64,000 bases of DNA from JAEZBP01 sp963832725 (GCA_963832725.1 CAWHVG010000006.1:310001-374000), one strand, 5' to 3'. Counted from the first letter of the stretch, positions 29,196 through 39,098 are shown. Made by a program: numbers and translations. The notes: generated from the letters alone by a model not told the origin.

Positions 29196-31311
29196 TCACG
29201 GGGCGGGCGCTGCCTGCTCCGCGGCCGTGCCGTCGGCGCCCTGATCGCCCGCCCCGGCCGGGTCCGCCTCGGCCTCCTGCCGAGCCTGCTCCTGCAGCTC
29301 CTCCGGCAGCGGGAAGAAGCCGGTCGGCGCGTGCCGCGGCTGCCCGTGGACGGTCCCCTCGAGCACCTCGACCGGCACCGGCGGCGTGAGCTCGAAGCGG
29401 TAGCCGCGGGTGTCGAATCTCGAGCGTGAGCGGGTCGGGCACCTCACCCGTCTCCTCGTTCGGCTCGGGGTGCAGCTCGCGCGAGAAGAGCGCCGGGATC
29501 CGGCCGTGGACCACGTGATGGCGGTGGCGCAGCAGGAACGAGGTCATGCGGACCGCGAGGTGGTTGAAGAGGCGATGGCAGCCGTGGCTGTGGCCGCGGA
29601 GGATGGAGCGGTAGTTGACCGAACCGTGGCTGCGGATGCCGTTGTCGACCCAGTCGCTCTCGTCCTCACCGTCGCCGCGGACCCGATGGTGGATGACCAT
29701 CGCCAGCCCGTAGGCCGAGTCGTAGCCGGGGCCGGTGATCGAGTCCTTCACCCGCCACTCACCGCGCCGACGCCGCAAGAGCTCCTCGTCCGGCGTGCTC
29801 GGCGGCGGGAGCCAGGCGGGGCTGGCGATCACGTCGCGCCATACGCGGCCGCCGACGTCGGACTCCTTGTAGCGCATGCCGACGCCGCCATCGGGATTGA
29901 TCTCGGGCTGCCAGCCGCCGATGGTCGTGTTCCAGCGGACCAGCGGAACGTCACGACCATGGTCGCGCGCGTAGATGACCACGGTGGGCCGCCGCCGGAC
30001 GCGGAAGCCGCGCGGGCGCCCTTCCTCGGTGTACGGGAACGTGTACCAGACGTCGCCGCGGTCGATCTCGACCCGCAGCTCCATGTGCTCTGCGTGGTAG
30101 GCCGGCAGCGGCGGGAGCTGGACGGCGACGTAGCGGTGCGGCGCGGGCTCGGCGGCGTGGGCGTCGAGCCAAGCGCGGGCGGCCGCCGGGTCGGTCCAGC
30201 CGAGCGCGCGGGCGGCGGCGTCGGTGGCGCGTCCAACGAGATCCGGCGCGCCGTCGGGCAGCGGATCGAGGCGCGAGACCCAGTGGAACTCGTCGTCGAG
30301 ATCGATGTGCCGATCGGCCACGGTCGCCCACTCGTTGCTGGCCGTTCCGTCCTCGATCAGCCCCGCGGAGCTGGCGACCCGCTCCCGCAACGCGCGCAGC
30401 GTCGAGAGCAAATCCAGCTCGCGAGTGTCCATGGTCAGGCTGGTCCGCGTCGCCTGGTCGAGCTGGCTGGCGAGCGAGATGATCATCTGCTTGCTCTGCC
30501 AGGTGCGAATCGCCTGCCCGGTCCAGGCGTCGAGCACGCCCTCGCGAGCGCGCGGGTGCAGGAACCCTTCGCAGCGCAGGTGCGCTTGCACCGCCTGGAC
30601 GGCGGAGAGCTCGCTCTCCAGCTGGCGCAAGCGCCGCAGCTCGCGGCCCCAGCGGCGGTCGTCGGCCAGCTCGTCGATCGACTCGAGGCGCCGCCGGTGA
30701 GCCCGCCGCTCCAACCAATCGCGCAGCCAGGACACCGCCCGAGACCGGCGGCGCTGCGAGCGCATGTCGGCGCCCGGTCGCATCGAGCGCTCCATCGCCT
30801 CGATCGGGCCGTCGTCGACCGCGTCGTGGCAGGCGTGGCGCTCGTCGTCGTCGAGCCGCGCGCGCAGCACGGAGAAGGTCGGGAAGATGCCGTAGAGCTC
30901 GAGGTAGCGGTCGGCGCTCCGAAAGCGACGCGCGCTGCGGGTCTGCTCGTTGGCCAAGCGCAGAAAACGAGCGCGGTAGGGCTGGCGGCCGTCCTCGCCG
31001 AGCTCGGGATCCTCCGCGAAGACGTCGGGCGTCCACTCGTCGCCGAGATCGAGGACGGTGAGCCCACGGCGGCGCGCTCCCTCGCGGGTCACCATCCCCG
31101 TCTGCCGGCCTCCCTCGAACACAGGGATCGTCCCCTCGGGATCGTTCTGGTCGTCCGGCTCGGGTGCGGCCGCGGCGCGTTGGGCGCGCTCCTGCTCGGC
31201 CCGCTCCACGTTGGCCGTGGTCGGCCCGGTGGTGGCAGACGGCGAGCCCGTTCCCGCGCAAGCGACCGCGAACAGCGCCACCCAATACAGCTTCGACGCC
31301 CGTTGGCTCAT
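29196..31311 (-). CDS. L,D-transpeptidase (YkuD) lipoprotein-like, frame broken near 29417
   Basis: ATG 31311 gives 'SKLYWVALFAVACAGTGS', a signal peptide with a possible lipobox (A-V-A-C). A peptidoglycan-binding-like segment lies near residue 225 ('ARAREGVLDAWTGQAIRTW' type). The YkuD domain carries the catalytic motif in 'NYRSILRGHSHGCHRLFNH' with Cys as nucleophile. Such enzymes make 3-3 or lipoprotein crosslinks to peptidoglycan in the periplasm. Near the C-terminus the plus strand reads GAATC (29415-29419); removing one base restores GATC and gives a proper ending with 'GFFPLPEELQEQARQEAE', total about 704 residues. It follows the BtuB-like gene by 85 bp and may be in the same transcript. 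Confidence 0.8.
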
Positions 31312-31395
31312 CGACTCCCTACGTGTGACTACGGTCGGCCTTCTCTGCAAAGGCATCTACGTTCCCCCGCCACTCGGACTTCCCTCCGAGGGCGC

Positions 31396-33481
31396 TCAAT
31401 CGGTGCGCAGCCCGAGGGCGGCCAAGAATGACCGACCCGGCAGCGGAAAGCCCAGAAGAATCGGTGCCGCGCTGGTCGAAGACGTCCCGCATCGCGACAT
31501 CGAGCCGCACCCTGTCGCCGAAGAAGAAGGCCGAGATGCCTACGCCGAAGCGGGTCCGGGCGGCGAGCAGCCCGCCGGGATCGTTGGCCGGGTTCACGTA
31601 GCTCGACGAGACGTGCACCAGATCGATCCAGAGGTCGAGGCGGCTGAGCACGTCCAGGTCGAAGATCGAGACGCTCGGCCGGACGTAGGCGGTCAGCCAC
31701 GGCCGGAGCGGCAGACGCCGGATCTGTCCGAGGTACTCGGTGCGCGTGTCGAGGAGCGTGAGCGCGCCGCTGACGCGAAAGTGGCGGGTGACCTGCCCGT
31801 TCAGCCCCAGCTCGCCGCCGAAGAGGGTGGCGCTGGCGACGTTCTCGGGCACGGCCGTGTAGAGGCTGGTGCGACGATAGCGGATGAGATCGTGAGCCAG
31901 AGTCACGAACCCGCGCACCTCGGCGCTGCCGGAGACGACGCCTTCCCGCCCCCGCATCGCGACCCCGAGATCGAAGGTGTTGGCCTGCTCCGGCTTCAGA
32001 GTCGTGTCACCGACCAGATAGCCGCGGTCGCCGAAGAGCTCGACCATGCTCGGCGGGCGGGTGGCGCTGGCCGCCGAAGCCGCGACGGTCAGCCCGCGGA
32101 CCGGCTCGATCGCCGCGCCTATGCGGAAGGTCGGCGCCAGGGTCAGCGAGCGCGTCGATTGCCCGGCCCGCGCGGTGCGGATCTCGGTCAGCCGAGCGCC
32201 GATGACGGCGAAGCGCGCGGAGGGCCTCAGCTCGACTCGTACGCCGCCGATCCTACCGTGCAGCCGGGTCTCGAGCGCGAGCGTGCCGGCGTCGCGCGCC
32301 GAGGGCGAGTTGGGCGTGCGTGCCAGCGCGTCGTGCGGATCGAGCTCCTCGTGTGTCCACAGCCCGACGCCGGTCAGCTCCAGCCAGGAGAGCGGCCGCC
32401 CGCTCGCCGCGATGCGCAAGACGCTCCGCCACTGATGGTCGTCGGTCACGCGCGGCACCAGCCCGACCTCGCCGAAGCGATCGGTGAAGCGGCGGTTCCG
32501 GTAGCCGGCGGAGGTGGCGATCTGCAGGCGCCAGTCGGCGTCCTCGGGCCGCCTGCCGCGATCGGTGAGCTCGAAGCTCATCCCGCCGAGGAGCGACGCC
32601 TCGTTGCGGCGCGCGTAGCGGGTCGGTTGCGAAGCGGGACCCGGCACGCCGGCCAGCCGCCCCAGCCCGAAGAGGAAGACCGAGAGCGTCCCGCCGGCGA
32701 CGTGCGCGCGGAGATGACCCAGGCCGGCGCCGGAGCGGACCCAGGCGTTCTGCCGATTGCGCGTGACGTCGTCGCTCGTGTCGAAGACCGTCCGGCCGTC
32801 GTCGCGATAGGGAAAGTTGCCCTGGCTGGAGGTCACACCGGCCGCCGCCGTCCACTCCAGGTCGCGCCCGCTCACATGGGCGGCCACGCGACCGTGCACC
32901 AGCCCGAACGAGCCGACGCCGAGCGTGCCGCCGAGGGAAGGCGGGCCGCTCCCCGAGCGCGGGACCAGCCTGAGCACGCCGCCGATGCCGCCGACGCCGA
33001 GCCAGGTCGGCGCGCCCGAGCGGTAGACCTCGACCCTCTCCAGCGTCCACAGCGGCACGGTGGTGAGATCGAACGCGCTCCCGTCGGCGGTGGTGATGGG
33101 GACGTCGCCGAACATCACCTGGAGCTGGTCGGCGTCGGCGCCGCGCAACGACAGAGAGGTCGGGCTGCCGTAGGCGCCACTCGAGAGCGGCCTCGCGCCG
33201 GGCACCTGCAGAAGCGCCCGGTCGAGCGTGTCGAGCGTGGTCGGCCGGTCGCGCGCGTCGACCGCCGTCGCGCTGGCGGTCGGGTCGTCGCCGCCGGTGC
33301 GGGCCATCGGCTGCTCCACCCGCGCCGTCACGCCGAGTGGCTGCGCGAGGGCCGGCGAGGCGAGCAGCAGGATCGTCGTCACGACGAGGAATCGGCGACG
33401 CGAGCGCTTCGTCGACGGCGCGCTCTCGCGAGCCGCGGCGCCCGCTGGCGAGGAGCCTCGCGCGGAGGCGAGCCAATCCAC
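31396..33481 (-). CDS. btuB: TonB-dependent outer-membrane receptor, BtuB-like, frame broken near 31460
   Basis: A long signal peptide ending 'LLLASPALAQ' leads into a TonB plug domain ('SLSLRGADADQLQVMFGDVP', 'LERVEVYRSGAPTWLG', 'GGIGGVLRLV') and a beta barrel of about 520 residues. The barrel includes typical receptor segments such as 'ATRPPSMVELFGDRGYLVGD' and 'LKPEQANTFDLGVAMRG'. At 31458-31462 the plus strand reads GAATC; removing one base gives the expected terminal strand 'GFPLPGRSFLAALGLRTD' and stop. GTG 33481 is preferred as start; an ATG at 33679 overlapping the upstream stop would add 66 unlikely residues. Position downstream of a cobalamin riboswitch makes vitamin B12 or a related corrinoid the likely substrate. 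Confidence 0.85.
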
Positions 33482-33675
33482 GTCGGCGCGCGACGAGGAC
33501 TTCTCCGCCGCGTACGCCGATGCGCGCCACGCCGGACCGGGTCGAAGCGCAGCGCCATTCCGAACCTCGCTCCGCGGCCGGCAGAGGCCCGCATCGAGCT
33601 TCGGGACGCTCGCGCTCGGTCCCCTGTCCGGCGCGCGTGCGGTCGCTGGCCCGACCGCGGCCGCCCACCGATCGT

Positions 33676-34947
33676 TCATGGCGTCGAGAGGCGCCGGATC
33701 TCGCGCGGCGGCAGCCCGCGGCAGCCGCTGGTCGGCGCGACCTCGAGCTCCGAGGTGCTTCCGTCGGGCTCGACGGATACCCGCCGCACCCCGCCTTCGT
33801 TCGCATCCGGAACCAGCAGGAGGCCCGCGCCCGGATCGAACGCGCCGTCGCCGAGCACGAACGCCGAGCCGGCCTGCATCATCACGGACGCGCTCTCGGT
33901 CTGCGGGTCGACGATGCCCGACCGGTCCGGCATGCCGGCGACCAGGTTGCCCATCGCGACCGACACGATTCGATCGGCGGAGAGCGGCACCGACCACGCG
34001 TCGAAGACCGGCTCGCCGGGATGATCCGCCGCATGCCAGATCGAGCGGACGCTCACGCTCCCGCCGGAGCCCAGCTCGAGCATGGCGAGGCCCGCGCCCG
34101 GTTGCCGGTCCTCGGGCGAGGCGAAAGGCCGGCCGGCGCAGGTCACGACCGCCAGCTCGGAGTGCGCGGGCACCGCGTCCAGCTCACCGCAGTTCACCAG
34201 GCCGGGCAGCGGAACCGCCTCGATCGTCATCGAGTCGAGGTCGACCACCCCAGCGGCTCCGTCGCCGGCCACCTGGAAATCCCCCGTCAGTCGGGCCAGG
34301 CCGACGACCACCCGCCGCACGTCACCGCGCGAGAGCAGCGCCATCCGCGAGGGCCGCGCGTAGGCGCGCTCGCCGCCGACCATCGTGTCCAGCGCGCCCA
34401 GATCGATCGACGACAGGATCTCGAGCGCCTGCCAGTCGACGAGCAGGAGATCATTGCCGCGCTCGAGGGGCCCCGGCTCCGGCATGAGGTTGCGATCGAA
34501 GCGGCTCACCAGCGCCCGCGTCTCGTCGATCGGGATCACGTCCTGCGGGTTGGCGTCGAAGCTCGCGCCCACGTCGATCTGCCCCCGCACCACGGCGCTC
34601 GCGTCGCTCGTGCATACGTCGAGCAGGGTCACCACGTGAAAACGACGTTCGACCACCGTCAACACGCAGGGCGCCAGCGGCGTCGAGCCGAGGACCACGT
34701 CGCCGCTGAGGGCGGTCTCCACGCGAGGCGTCACCGTGCCCGAATCGAGCCACGCCTCGCGCAGGAGCCGCCCGTCCGCGTCGAGCAGGCCGATCGCGCT
34801 GGACGCGTAGTCGCTGGCCACGAACGCGAACGCCGGCGTCCGCTCGAGCGGCGCAAGATCCGCCGGCGGACACGAGGTCGGTTCCGCGCAGCCCGCCGCC
34901 AGGAGCAGCGACGCGAGCACGACGAGCGCGCGGGCGGAGCCCCCCAC
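33676..34947 (-). CDS. Beta-propeller-like lipoprotein, candidate corrinoid-binding (BtuG analogue)
   Basis: GTG 34947 has a good ribosome binding site (GGAGGG, 5-base spacing) and opens a classic lipoprotein signal, 'ARALVVLASLLLAAGC'. About 400 residues of repeated beta segments follow: 'FAFVASDYASSAIGLLDADG', 'NPQDVIPIDETRALVSRF', 'NDLLLVDWQALEILSSIDL', 'GAGLLLVPDANEGGVRRVSV'. The N-P-x-D-V and repeated Asp/Gly turn pattern are those of YncE/NHL-type propellers. In Bacteroidetes the surface propeller lipoprotein BtuG sits on BtuB and captures B12; here the same order (propeller then BtuB, under a B12 riboswitch) suggests an analogous role. That role is inference; sequence kinship with BtuG is not shown. 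An alternative ATG 35070 overlaps the upstream stop. Confidence 0.72.
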   Translation of the reverse strand: MGGSARALVVLASLLLAAGCAEPTSCPPADLAPLERTPAFAFVASDYASSAIGLLDADGRLLREAWLDSGTVTPRVETALSGDVVLGSTPLAPCVLTVVERRFHVVTLLDVCTSDASAVVRGQIDVGASFDANPQDVIPIDETRALVSRFDRNLMPEPGPLERGNDLLLVDWQALEILSSIDLGALDTMVGGERAYARPSRMALLSRGDVRRVVVGLARLTGDFQVAGDGAAGVVDLDSMTIEAVPLPGLVNCGELDAVPAHSELAVVTCAGRPFASPEDRQPGAGLAMLELGSGGSVSVRSIWHAADHPGEPVFDAWSVPLSADRIVSVAMGNLVAGMPDRSGIVDPQTESASVMMQAGSAFVLGDGAFDPGAGLLLVPDANEGGVRRVSVEPDGSTSELEVAPTSGCRGLPPREIRRLSTP

Positions 34948-34978
34948 CCCAGCCCTCCGATTCGGGGGAGGGAGATCG
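34943..34978. repeat. G/C-rich palindromic repeat (REP-like), copy 2
   Basis: CCCTCC at 34953-34958 can pair with GGAGGG at about 34967-34972. On the minus strand the element supplies the GGAGGG ribosome binding site of the propeller lipoprotein gene, so a repeat appears to have become part of the translation signal. Confidence 0.5.
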
Positions 34979-35066
34979 GGCGAGCAACGATGCGACGGGC
35001 TCGGCGCACGAGCGAGCTCAGGCGCCGAGCACCGATGCGACGACCCGCGCGTCCTGGCGTTCGCGC

Positions 35067-35915
35067 TCATGGCGCCTCCACGAGGTAGCGGGCGACCACG
35101 CCGTCGATGTCGGGCCCGTCGCTGACCGGGTCGGCCGGGAAAGGCACACCGGTGTCGGGGTTCACGCGGGTGGCGGCGGCCACGATGCGGATCTGCGACG
35201 CGCCCTCGCGCAAGAGCGCCTCGGCCTCCGGCGTCGCCGGCAGATCGGCGAGATCGAAGCGATCGCCGCCGGCCGTGGGATCGAAGGGATCGATCGGGTT
35301 GGTGTCGGCGTTCAGGAACACCGGCGAAACGCCCGCGAACCCGATCCAGTCCTCGGCGTGCGGCGAGTAGCGGAGCTCGTCCTGCGCCACGTAGTCGTGC
35401 GGCAACGTCACCCACGTCTCGCCGTCGGTGCTCAGCTCGACGATGGCCGCGTCGATGAATGTCAGCCCGTCGCCGTACTCGAACGCGTTCTCGAAGACGA
35501 CCAGATCGTCGCCGGGCCCGTCGATCAATCGCCGGTGCGAGAAGCCGAGCACCAGACGATCGTCGCCGAAGCCGATCGAGTACACGTCGACGCTCTGCAT
35601 CGTGGCGCCGCCGCCCCTCACGCCGTTCACGGCGCGCATCGGATCGTGGTAGCCGCGGCCGGTCGCGCTCGGCGCGTCGATCACCTCGTCGGCTTCCGCC
35701 GAGCCGAGCTCCATCAGGCAGCCGGCGCTGCACCCGTCGCCGGAGACGGTGTTCCCGTCGTCGCAGCCCTCCCAGGGGTCGAGCGCTCCGTCGCCGCAGC
35801 GCATCTCGGCCACGGCCGCGTCCGGAGGAAGCGGCTTGCCGCCGCAGCCCGCGATCGCCGTCATCAACACGAGCGCGACCGTCCCGTCGCGCGCGCGCAT
35901 CTCGTCCGTCCGCAT
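35067..35915 (-). CDS. Cys-rich surface lipoprotein of the cobalamin locus
   Basis: The N-terminus is a lipoprotein signal ('TVALVLMTAIAGCGGKP'). Next comes the myxobacterial Cys-rich repeat 'CGDGALDPWEGCDDGN' then 'GDGCSAGC', a module used by Myxococcota surface proteins. The main domain of about 220 residues contains 'LIDGPGDDLVVFENAFEYG' and 'AAIVELSTDGETWVTLP', which I recognise from 'cell surface protein' families encoded next to TonB receptors under cobalamin riboswitches. It is the first gene after the riboswitch. It likely acts on the outer surface in B12 capture, together with the propeller and receptor; this is inference from context. Length 282 residues. Confidence 0.72.
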   Translation of the reverse strand: MRTDEMRARDGTVALVLMTAIAGCGGKPLPPDAAVAEMRCGDGALDPWEGCDDGNTVSGDGCSAGCLMELGSAEADEVIDAPSATGRGYHDPMRAVNGVRGGGATMQSVDVYSIGFGDDRLVLGFSHRRLIDGPGDDLVVFENAFEYGDGLTFIDAAIVELSTDGETWVTLPHDYVAQDELRYSPHAEDWIGFAGVSPVFLNADTNPIDPFDPTAGGDRFDLADLPATPEAEALLREGASQIRIVAAATRVNPDTGVPFPADPVSDGPDIDGVVARYLVEAP

Positions 35916-36029
35916 GTCTGGTCCGTCCCCGGACCTCGGGCGATCGATCGACGCAACGCCGCGACCCTCCCGAAGCCCTTCCCTCGAGGCTTCCGAGACC
36001 GCCGCGCGCTCACCACGAGCGACGCGACA

Positions 36030-36185
36030 CTTCTGGCAGGTCTTCGGACTCGCGGACGCTCGACTCGCGTCGTTTTCCTACCGGCCGCCGCTTCCCAGGG
36101 CTCTCGCCCCAGTGCTCCTGACGGCTTTCGTTTCCGCTCACCGCTGCGGGGCAGCCCCGGAATCGCACCGGGTTCCCTCTTCCGC
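36030..36185 (-). promoter_or_regulatory. Cobalamin riboswitch
   Basis: Read on the minus strand, the region begins with the conserved 'GGGAACCCGGTGCGATTCCG', followed by 'GGGGCTGCCCCGCAGCGGT', and ends with the B12 box AGTCCGAAGACCTGCC (about 36034-36051). These three blocks, in this order and spacing, define the adenosyl-/methylcobalamin riboswitch. It lies about 115 bp before the surface lipoprotein gene, so it should switch off the minus-strand block when cobalamin is plentiful. The expression platform (terminator or start-site sequestering) is not resolved. Confidence 0.93.
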
Positions 36186-36189
36186 GCCG

Positions 36190-36503
36190 CTCTCGCGACG
36201 CTTCCCCTCCCAGGCCAGGCGAGCCCGGTCGGACCACAAGCCCGGCCAGCCTGCACCTCTACGAGCAGCCGGTCAATCCGCGTCGCGCGGGTGCGCCCTT
36301 CACGTCCTCCGGCGTGGAGCACACCACGAGGTGAGCGCGGGGAAGCGACGAGCGATCGAGGCGGTCGGTGTTCGCGTGGATGCCGGCTCGCGCCGGGCCG
36401 AGGCGTGCCGTCGCACAGTGCCCGATGCCCCCTTTCGCCCCAGCGCTCGACGCTCCTCGAGCCGCCGCTTGACGGACCGCCGTCCGGGCTCACTCACGAC
36501 GAC
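36190..36503. other. Intergenic region upstream of riboswitch and of a helical-protein gene
   Basis: This stretch separates the riboswitch (minus) from the plus-strand gene at 36504 and should contain both promoters. I see no open frame with a convincing start and no repeat in it. Confidence 0.4.
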
Positions 36504-37007
36504 ATGAAGCCTCTCGCCGACGTCCCGCGCCAACGCATGCAGATCATCTACCTGAACGATCACATCGCAGCGGCCGTGGCCTGGTGCGCGCTCGCCGATC
36601 GGGTGGCGCGCGAGAACGCGGGCTCACCGCTCGGCGACACCGTCGCGGACCTGGCGCGTGACCTGAAGGAAGAGCTGCCGCTCTTGCGGGTGCTCCTGCG
36701 CGAGACCGGTGGGCGCGAGAGGCGCGCCAAGCAGTGGCTGGCGCGCTCCGCCGAGCGACTGGGCAGGCTCAAGCCGAACGGCGCCGTCCGCGGCTACTCC
36801 CCGCTCAGCCGCCTGGTCGAGATCGAGGGGCTGACGGCTTCTCTGGCTCTCCGCGCGTCGATGTGGCGCAGCCTGAGCACGGCGCTCGGCCCCCAACGCA
36901 CCGTCGGCCGTACCACCTTGGCCGAGCTCCAAGCGCACGCCCGCCGCCAGACCGGCGAGCTCGACGAGCAGCTCCGCCACCTCGCCACCGCGCTGCAGGC
37001 CGCCTGA
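36504..37007 (+). CDS. Helical hypothetical protein
   Basis: The 167-residue protein starts at ATG 36504 and is predicted almost wholly alpha-helical, with alternating acidic and basic faces ('DTVADLARDLKEELPLLRVL', 'RQTGELDEQLRHLATALQ'). The first 40 residues include 'RMQIIYLNDHIAAAVAWCAL', whose helix with Asp, His and Trp could line a small bundle. The pattern is reminiscent of four-helix bundle proteins, but no family is recognisable. It is followed by a tandem duplication before the next gene. Confidence 0.65.
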   Translation: MKPLADVPRQRMQIIYLNDHIAAAVAWCALADRVARENAGSPLGDTVADLARDLKEELPLLRVLLRETGGRERRAKQWLARSAERLGRLKPNGAVRGYSPLSRLVEIEGLTASLALRASMWRSLSTALGPQRTVGRTTLAELQAHARRQTGELDEQLRHLATALQAA

Positions 37008-37089
37008 CGAGAGACGGCCGTCGCCCGAGGCGGACGTCGAGCGCGCAGACGTCTGCATCGAGACGCGAGCGCTGAAGGTTCGAGCCGGC

Positions 37090-37216
37090 GTCGGACGTGG
37101 CCACTGCCGTCCTCCGCATCTCACGAGCTCCGCGGTCGGCGGCGAGGCCCCTGACCGGAGTCGGACGCGGCCACTGCCATCCTCCGCATCTCACGAGCTC
37201 CGCGGTCGGCGGCGAG
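37090..37216 (+). repeat. Tandem duplication, 57-bp unit with 70-bp period
   Basis: 37090-37146 and 37160-37216 agree except at two positions; each begins GTCGGACG and ends GGTCGGCGGCGAG. The pair lies in the 233-bp spacer before the methyltransferase gene at 37241, so its promoter region has been duplicated. Confidence 0.85.
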
Positions 37217-37240
37217 CGCGGCCGCCTCTGATACGCTCCC

Positions 37241-38155
37241 GTGGTGCGCGAGGACCGTCCGAGCACGACCGCTATGGCCGTGGCCTTCGCCCGGGGCGTG
37301 GCCAGCTTGCCGGGAAGGCGACCCGGGCCGGCGATCGATCCGCTGGCGGCGCGCATGCTCGGGCCGCTCGGCGGCGTGCTCCGCGGGTTGGCTCCCCTCA
37401 GCGCGCGCACCGGCGCCGTTCGGCTGGCGCTCCGCCTGGGCTCGCTCGGGCTGGTCGATCACATCGCGCTCCGCACCGCCGCGCTCGACGACGCCGTCGC
37501 CGAGATGCTGGCGCGCGGGCCGCGGCAGCTCGTCCTGCTCGGCGCCGGACTGGACGCCCGCGCCTTCCGGCTCCCGGGCCTCGAGGACGTGACGGTCTTC
37601 GAGGTCGATCACCCGGCGACGCAGCGCGTGAAGCGCCGCCGCGCGCGCTCCCTGACGCCGCACGCGAGAGAGGTCCGCTTCGTGGCGGTCGACTTCGAGC
37701 GCGAGCGCGTCGACGAGCGGCTGCGTGAGGAGGGCTTCGACGGAGCCGAGCCGACCGCCTGGCTGTGGGAGGGCGTGGTCCCCTACCTCGAGCCTGCCGC
37801 CACCCGCAGCACGCTCTCCCGCATCGCCGCGCTCTCCGCGCCCGGCAGCGCGCTGGCCGTCACCTACGGCACCACCCACGACCGCATCTGGCTCGAGCGC
37901 TTCGCCGGGCCCGTTCATCTCGGCTTTCGCATCCTCGGCGAGCCGCTGCGCGGGCTGACCACGATCGAGGCATTCCACGCCATGCTCGCCGACACGGGTT
38001 GGCGTCCGGGCGCGGACACGGGCCCCCGCGATTGGCGCGCCCGCTACGGGTGGGGCCACGACGTGCTGCTCACCATCGAAGAGCGCCTCGTCGTCGCCAC
38101 GCGCGACGGAGCGCCCGACGGCCGCACGACCGACCCGGGCGCAGCTCGGGATTGA
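37241..38155 (+). CDS. LCM-type SAM-dependent O-methyltransferase
   Basis: The 304-residue protein shows the leucine carboxyl methyltransferase signature: 'LVLLGAGLDARAFRLPG' (motif I), 'VTVFEVDHPATQRVKRRR' and 'WLWEGVVPYLEPAATRSTL'. In bacteria this family (TIGR00027-type) methylates carboxyl or hydroxyl groups of polyketides and other secondary metabolites, and is expanded in actinobacteria and myxobacteria. GTG 37241 starts right after the duplicated spacer. The substrate cannot be inferred from its neighbours. Confidence 0.85.
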   Translation: MVREDRPSTTAMAVAFARGVASLPGRRPGPAIDPLAARMLGPLGGVLRGLAPLSARTGAVRLALRLGSLGLVDHIALRTAALDDAVAEMLARGPRQLVLLGAGLDARAFRLPGLEDVTVFEVDHPATQRVKRRRARSLTPHAREVRFVAVDFERERVDERLREEGFDGAEPTAWLWEGVVPYLEPAATRSTLSRIAALSAPGSALAVTYGTTHDRIWLERFAGPVHLGFRILGEPLRGLTTIEAFHAMLADTGWRPGADTGPRDWRARYGWGHDVLLTIEERLVVATRDGAPDGRTTDPGAARD

Positions 38156-38190
38156 CGCCGCCCGGGCTGCACGCCACGCCTCGGACAGGG

Positions 38191-38997
38191 ATGTGTACCA
38201 TCGTGGCGATCCGGGGCCGCCGGGCCCGCTACCCGCTCGTCGTGGCGGCGAACCGCGACGAATACTACGACCGCCCGACCGCGCCGCCGCGGGTGGTGAA
38301 CGAGTCGCCGCGCGCCGTCGCCGGCGTCGATCTCGAGAAGGGCGGGAGCTGGATGGGCGCCAACGAACACGGCGTCTTCGTCGCTCTCACCAACCAGCGG
38401 ACCTATCGCGGCGCCGATCCGAAGCGTGCCTCGCGCGGCGCGGTGGTGATGGAAGCGCTGGCCCGAGAGAGCGCGGAGGCGATCGACGCGATGCTGAGCG
38501 CGATCGATCCGCGCGACTACAACTCCTTCAACGTCCTCTACGGCGACGCGCACACGCTCAAGGTCGGCTACGCCCGCAACGAGCGCTCCCGCGTGGAGCT
38601 CGACACGCTCGAGGACGGGCTCTGGGTGCTGACCAACGACCGCATCGGCTCGCCCGAATTCCCGAAGGCCGAGCGAGCGTTCTCACTGATCGATCCGCTG
38701 GTCCGCGCGCCCTGGGACGAGCAGGTCGCCGGTCTGACCCGCGTGCTCGCCGACCACCACAAGCCCGCGCTCGAGCGCATCCCCGAGCCGCCGCCCGGCT
38801 CCCGCTTCGATCACGCGACGCTGCGGGAGCTGCAAGCGCTCTGCATCCACACGCCCGTCTACGGCACCCGGAGCAGCGCCATCCTCGCGCTCGAGCCCGG
38901 CCGCGTGGCGCACTATCTCTACGCGGACGGACCGCCCTGCCGGACGCCCTTCACCGACATCGTCGGTCTGCTCGACCGCGAGGTCGTCAGCCGCTGA
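38191..38997 (+). CDS. TANGO2/NRDE-family protein
   Basis: The sequence opens 'MCTIVAIRGRRARYPLVVAA' and continues with N-R-D-E at residues 21-24, the hallmark of the NRDE/TANGO2 family. Cys-2 would become the N-terminal nucleophile after Met removal, as in Ntn hydrolases. The strands 'GGSWMGANEHGVFVALTNQR' and 'NSFNVLYGDAHTLKVGYARN' match the family. Its eukaryotic relatives are linked to haem or lipid handling; the bacterial function is not settled. Length 268 residues is typical. It begins 35 bp after the methyltransferase gene. Confidence 0.9.
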   Translation: MCTIVAIRGRRARYPLVVAANRDEYYDRPTAPPRVVNESPRAVAGVDLEKGGSWMGANEHGVFVALTNQRTYRGADPKRASRGAVVMEALARESAEAIDAMLSAIDPRDYNSFNVLYGDAHTLKVGYARNERSRVELDTLEDGLWVLTNDRIGSPEFPKAERAFSLIDPLVRAPWDEQVAGLTRVLADHHKPALERIPEPPPGSRFDHATLRELQALCIHTPVYGTRSSAILALEPGRVAHYLYADGPPCRTPFTDIVGLLDREVVSR

Positions 38998-39098
38998 CCT
39001 CGCCCCGAGGCAAGCCCCGATCACTCGGGCGCAGCTCCCGGCTGGTCCTCCAGCCCCATGGGACGCGGTTCGGCCGGATCCGCGCTATAGCCGATCCG

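Noticed and set aside
33529..33640. A second riboswitch before the TonB receptor
   Set aside because: A short inverted repeat CGCCGGAC/GTCCGGCG is present, but none of the conserved cobalamin riboswitch blocks are.
33482..33675. ATG 33679 as the start of the TonB receptor because it overlaps the upstream stop (ATGA)
   Set aside because: It would put 66 polar, low-complexity residues before an otherwise complete signal peptide that can start at GTG 33481; kept only as an alternative.
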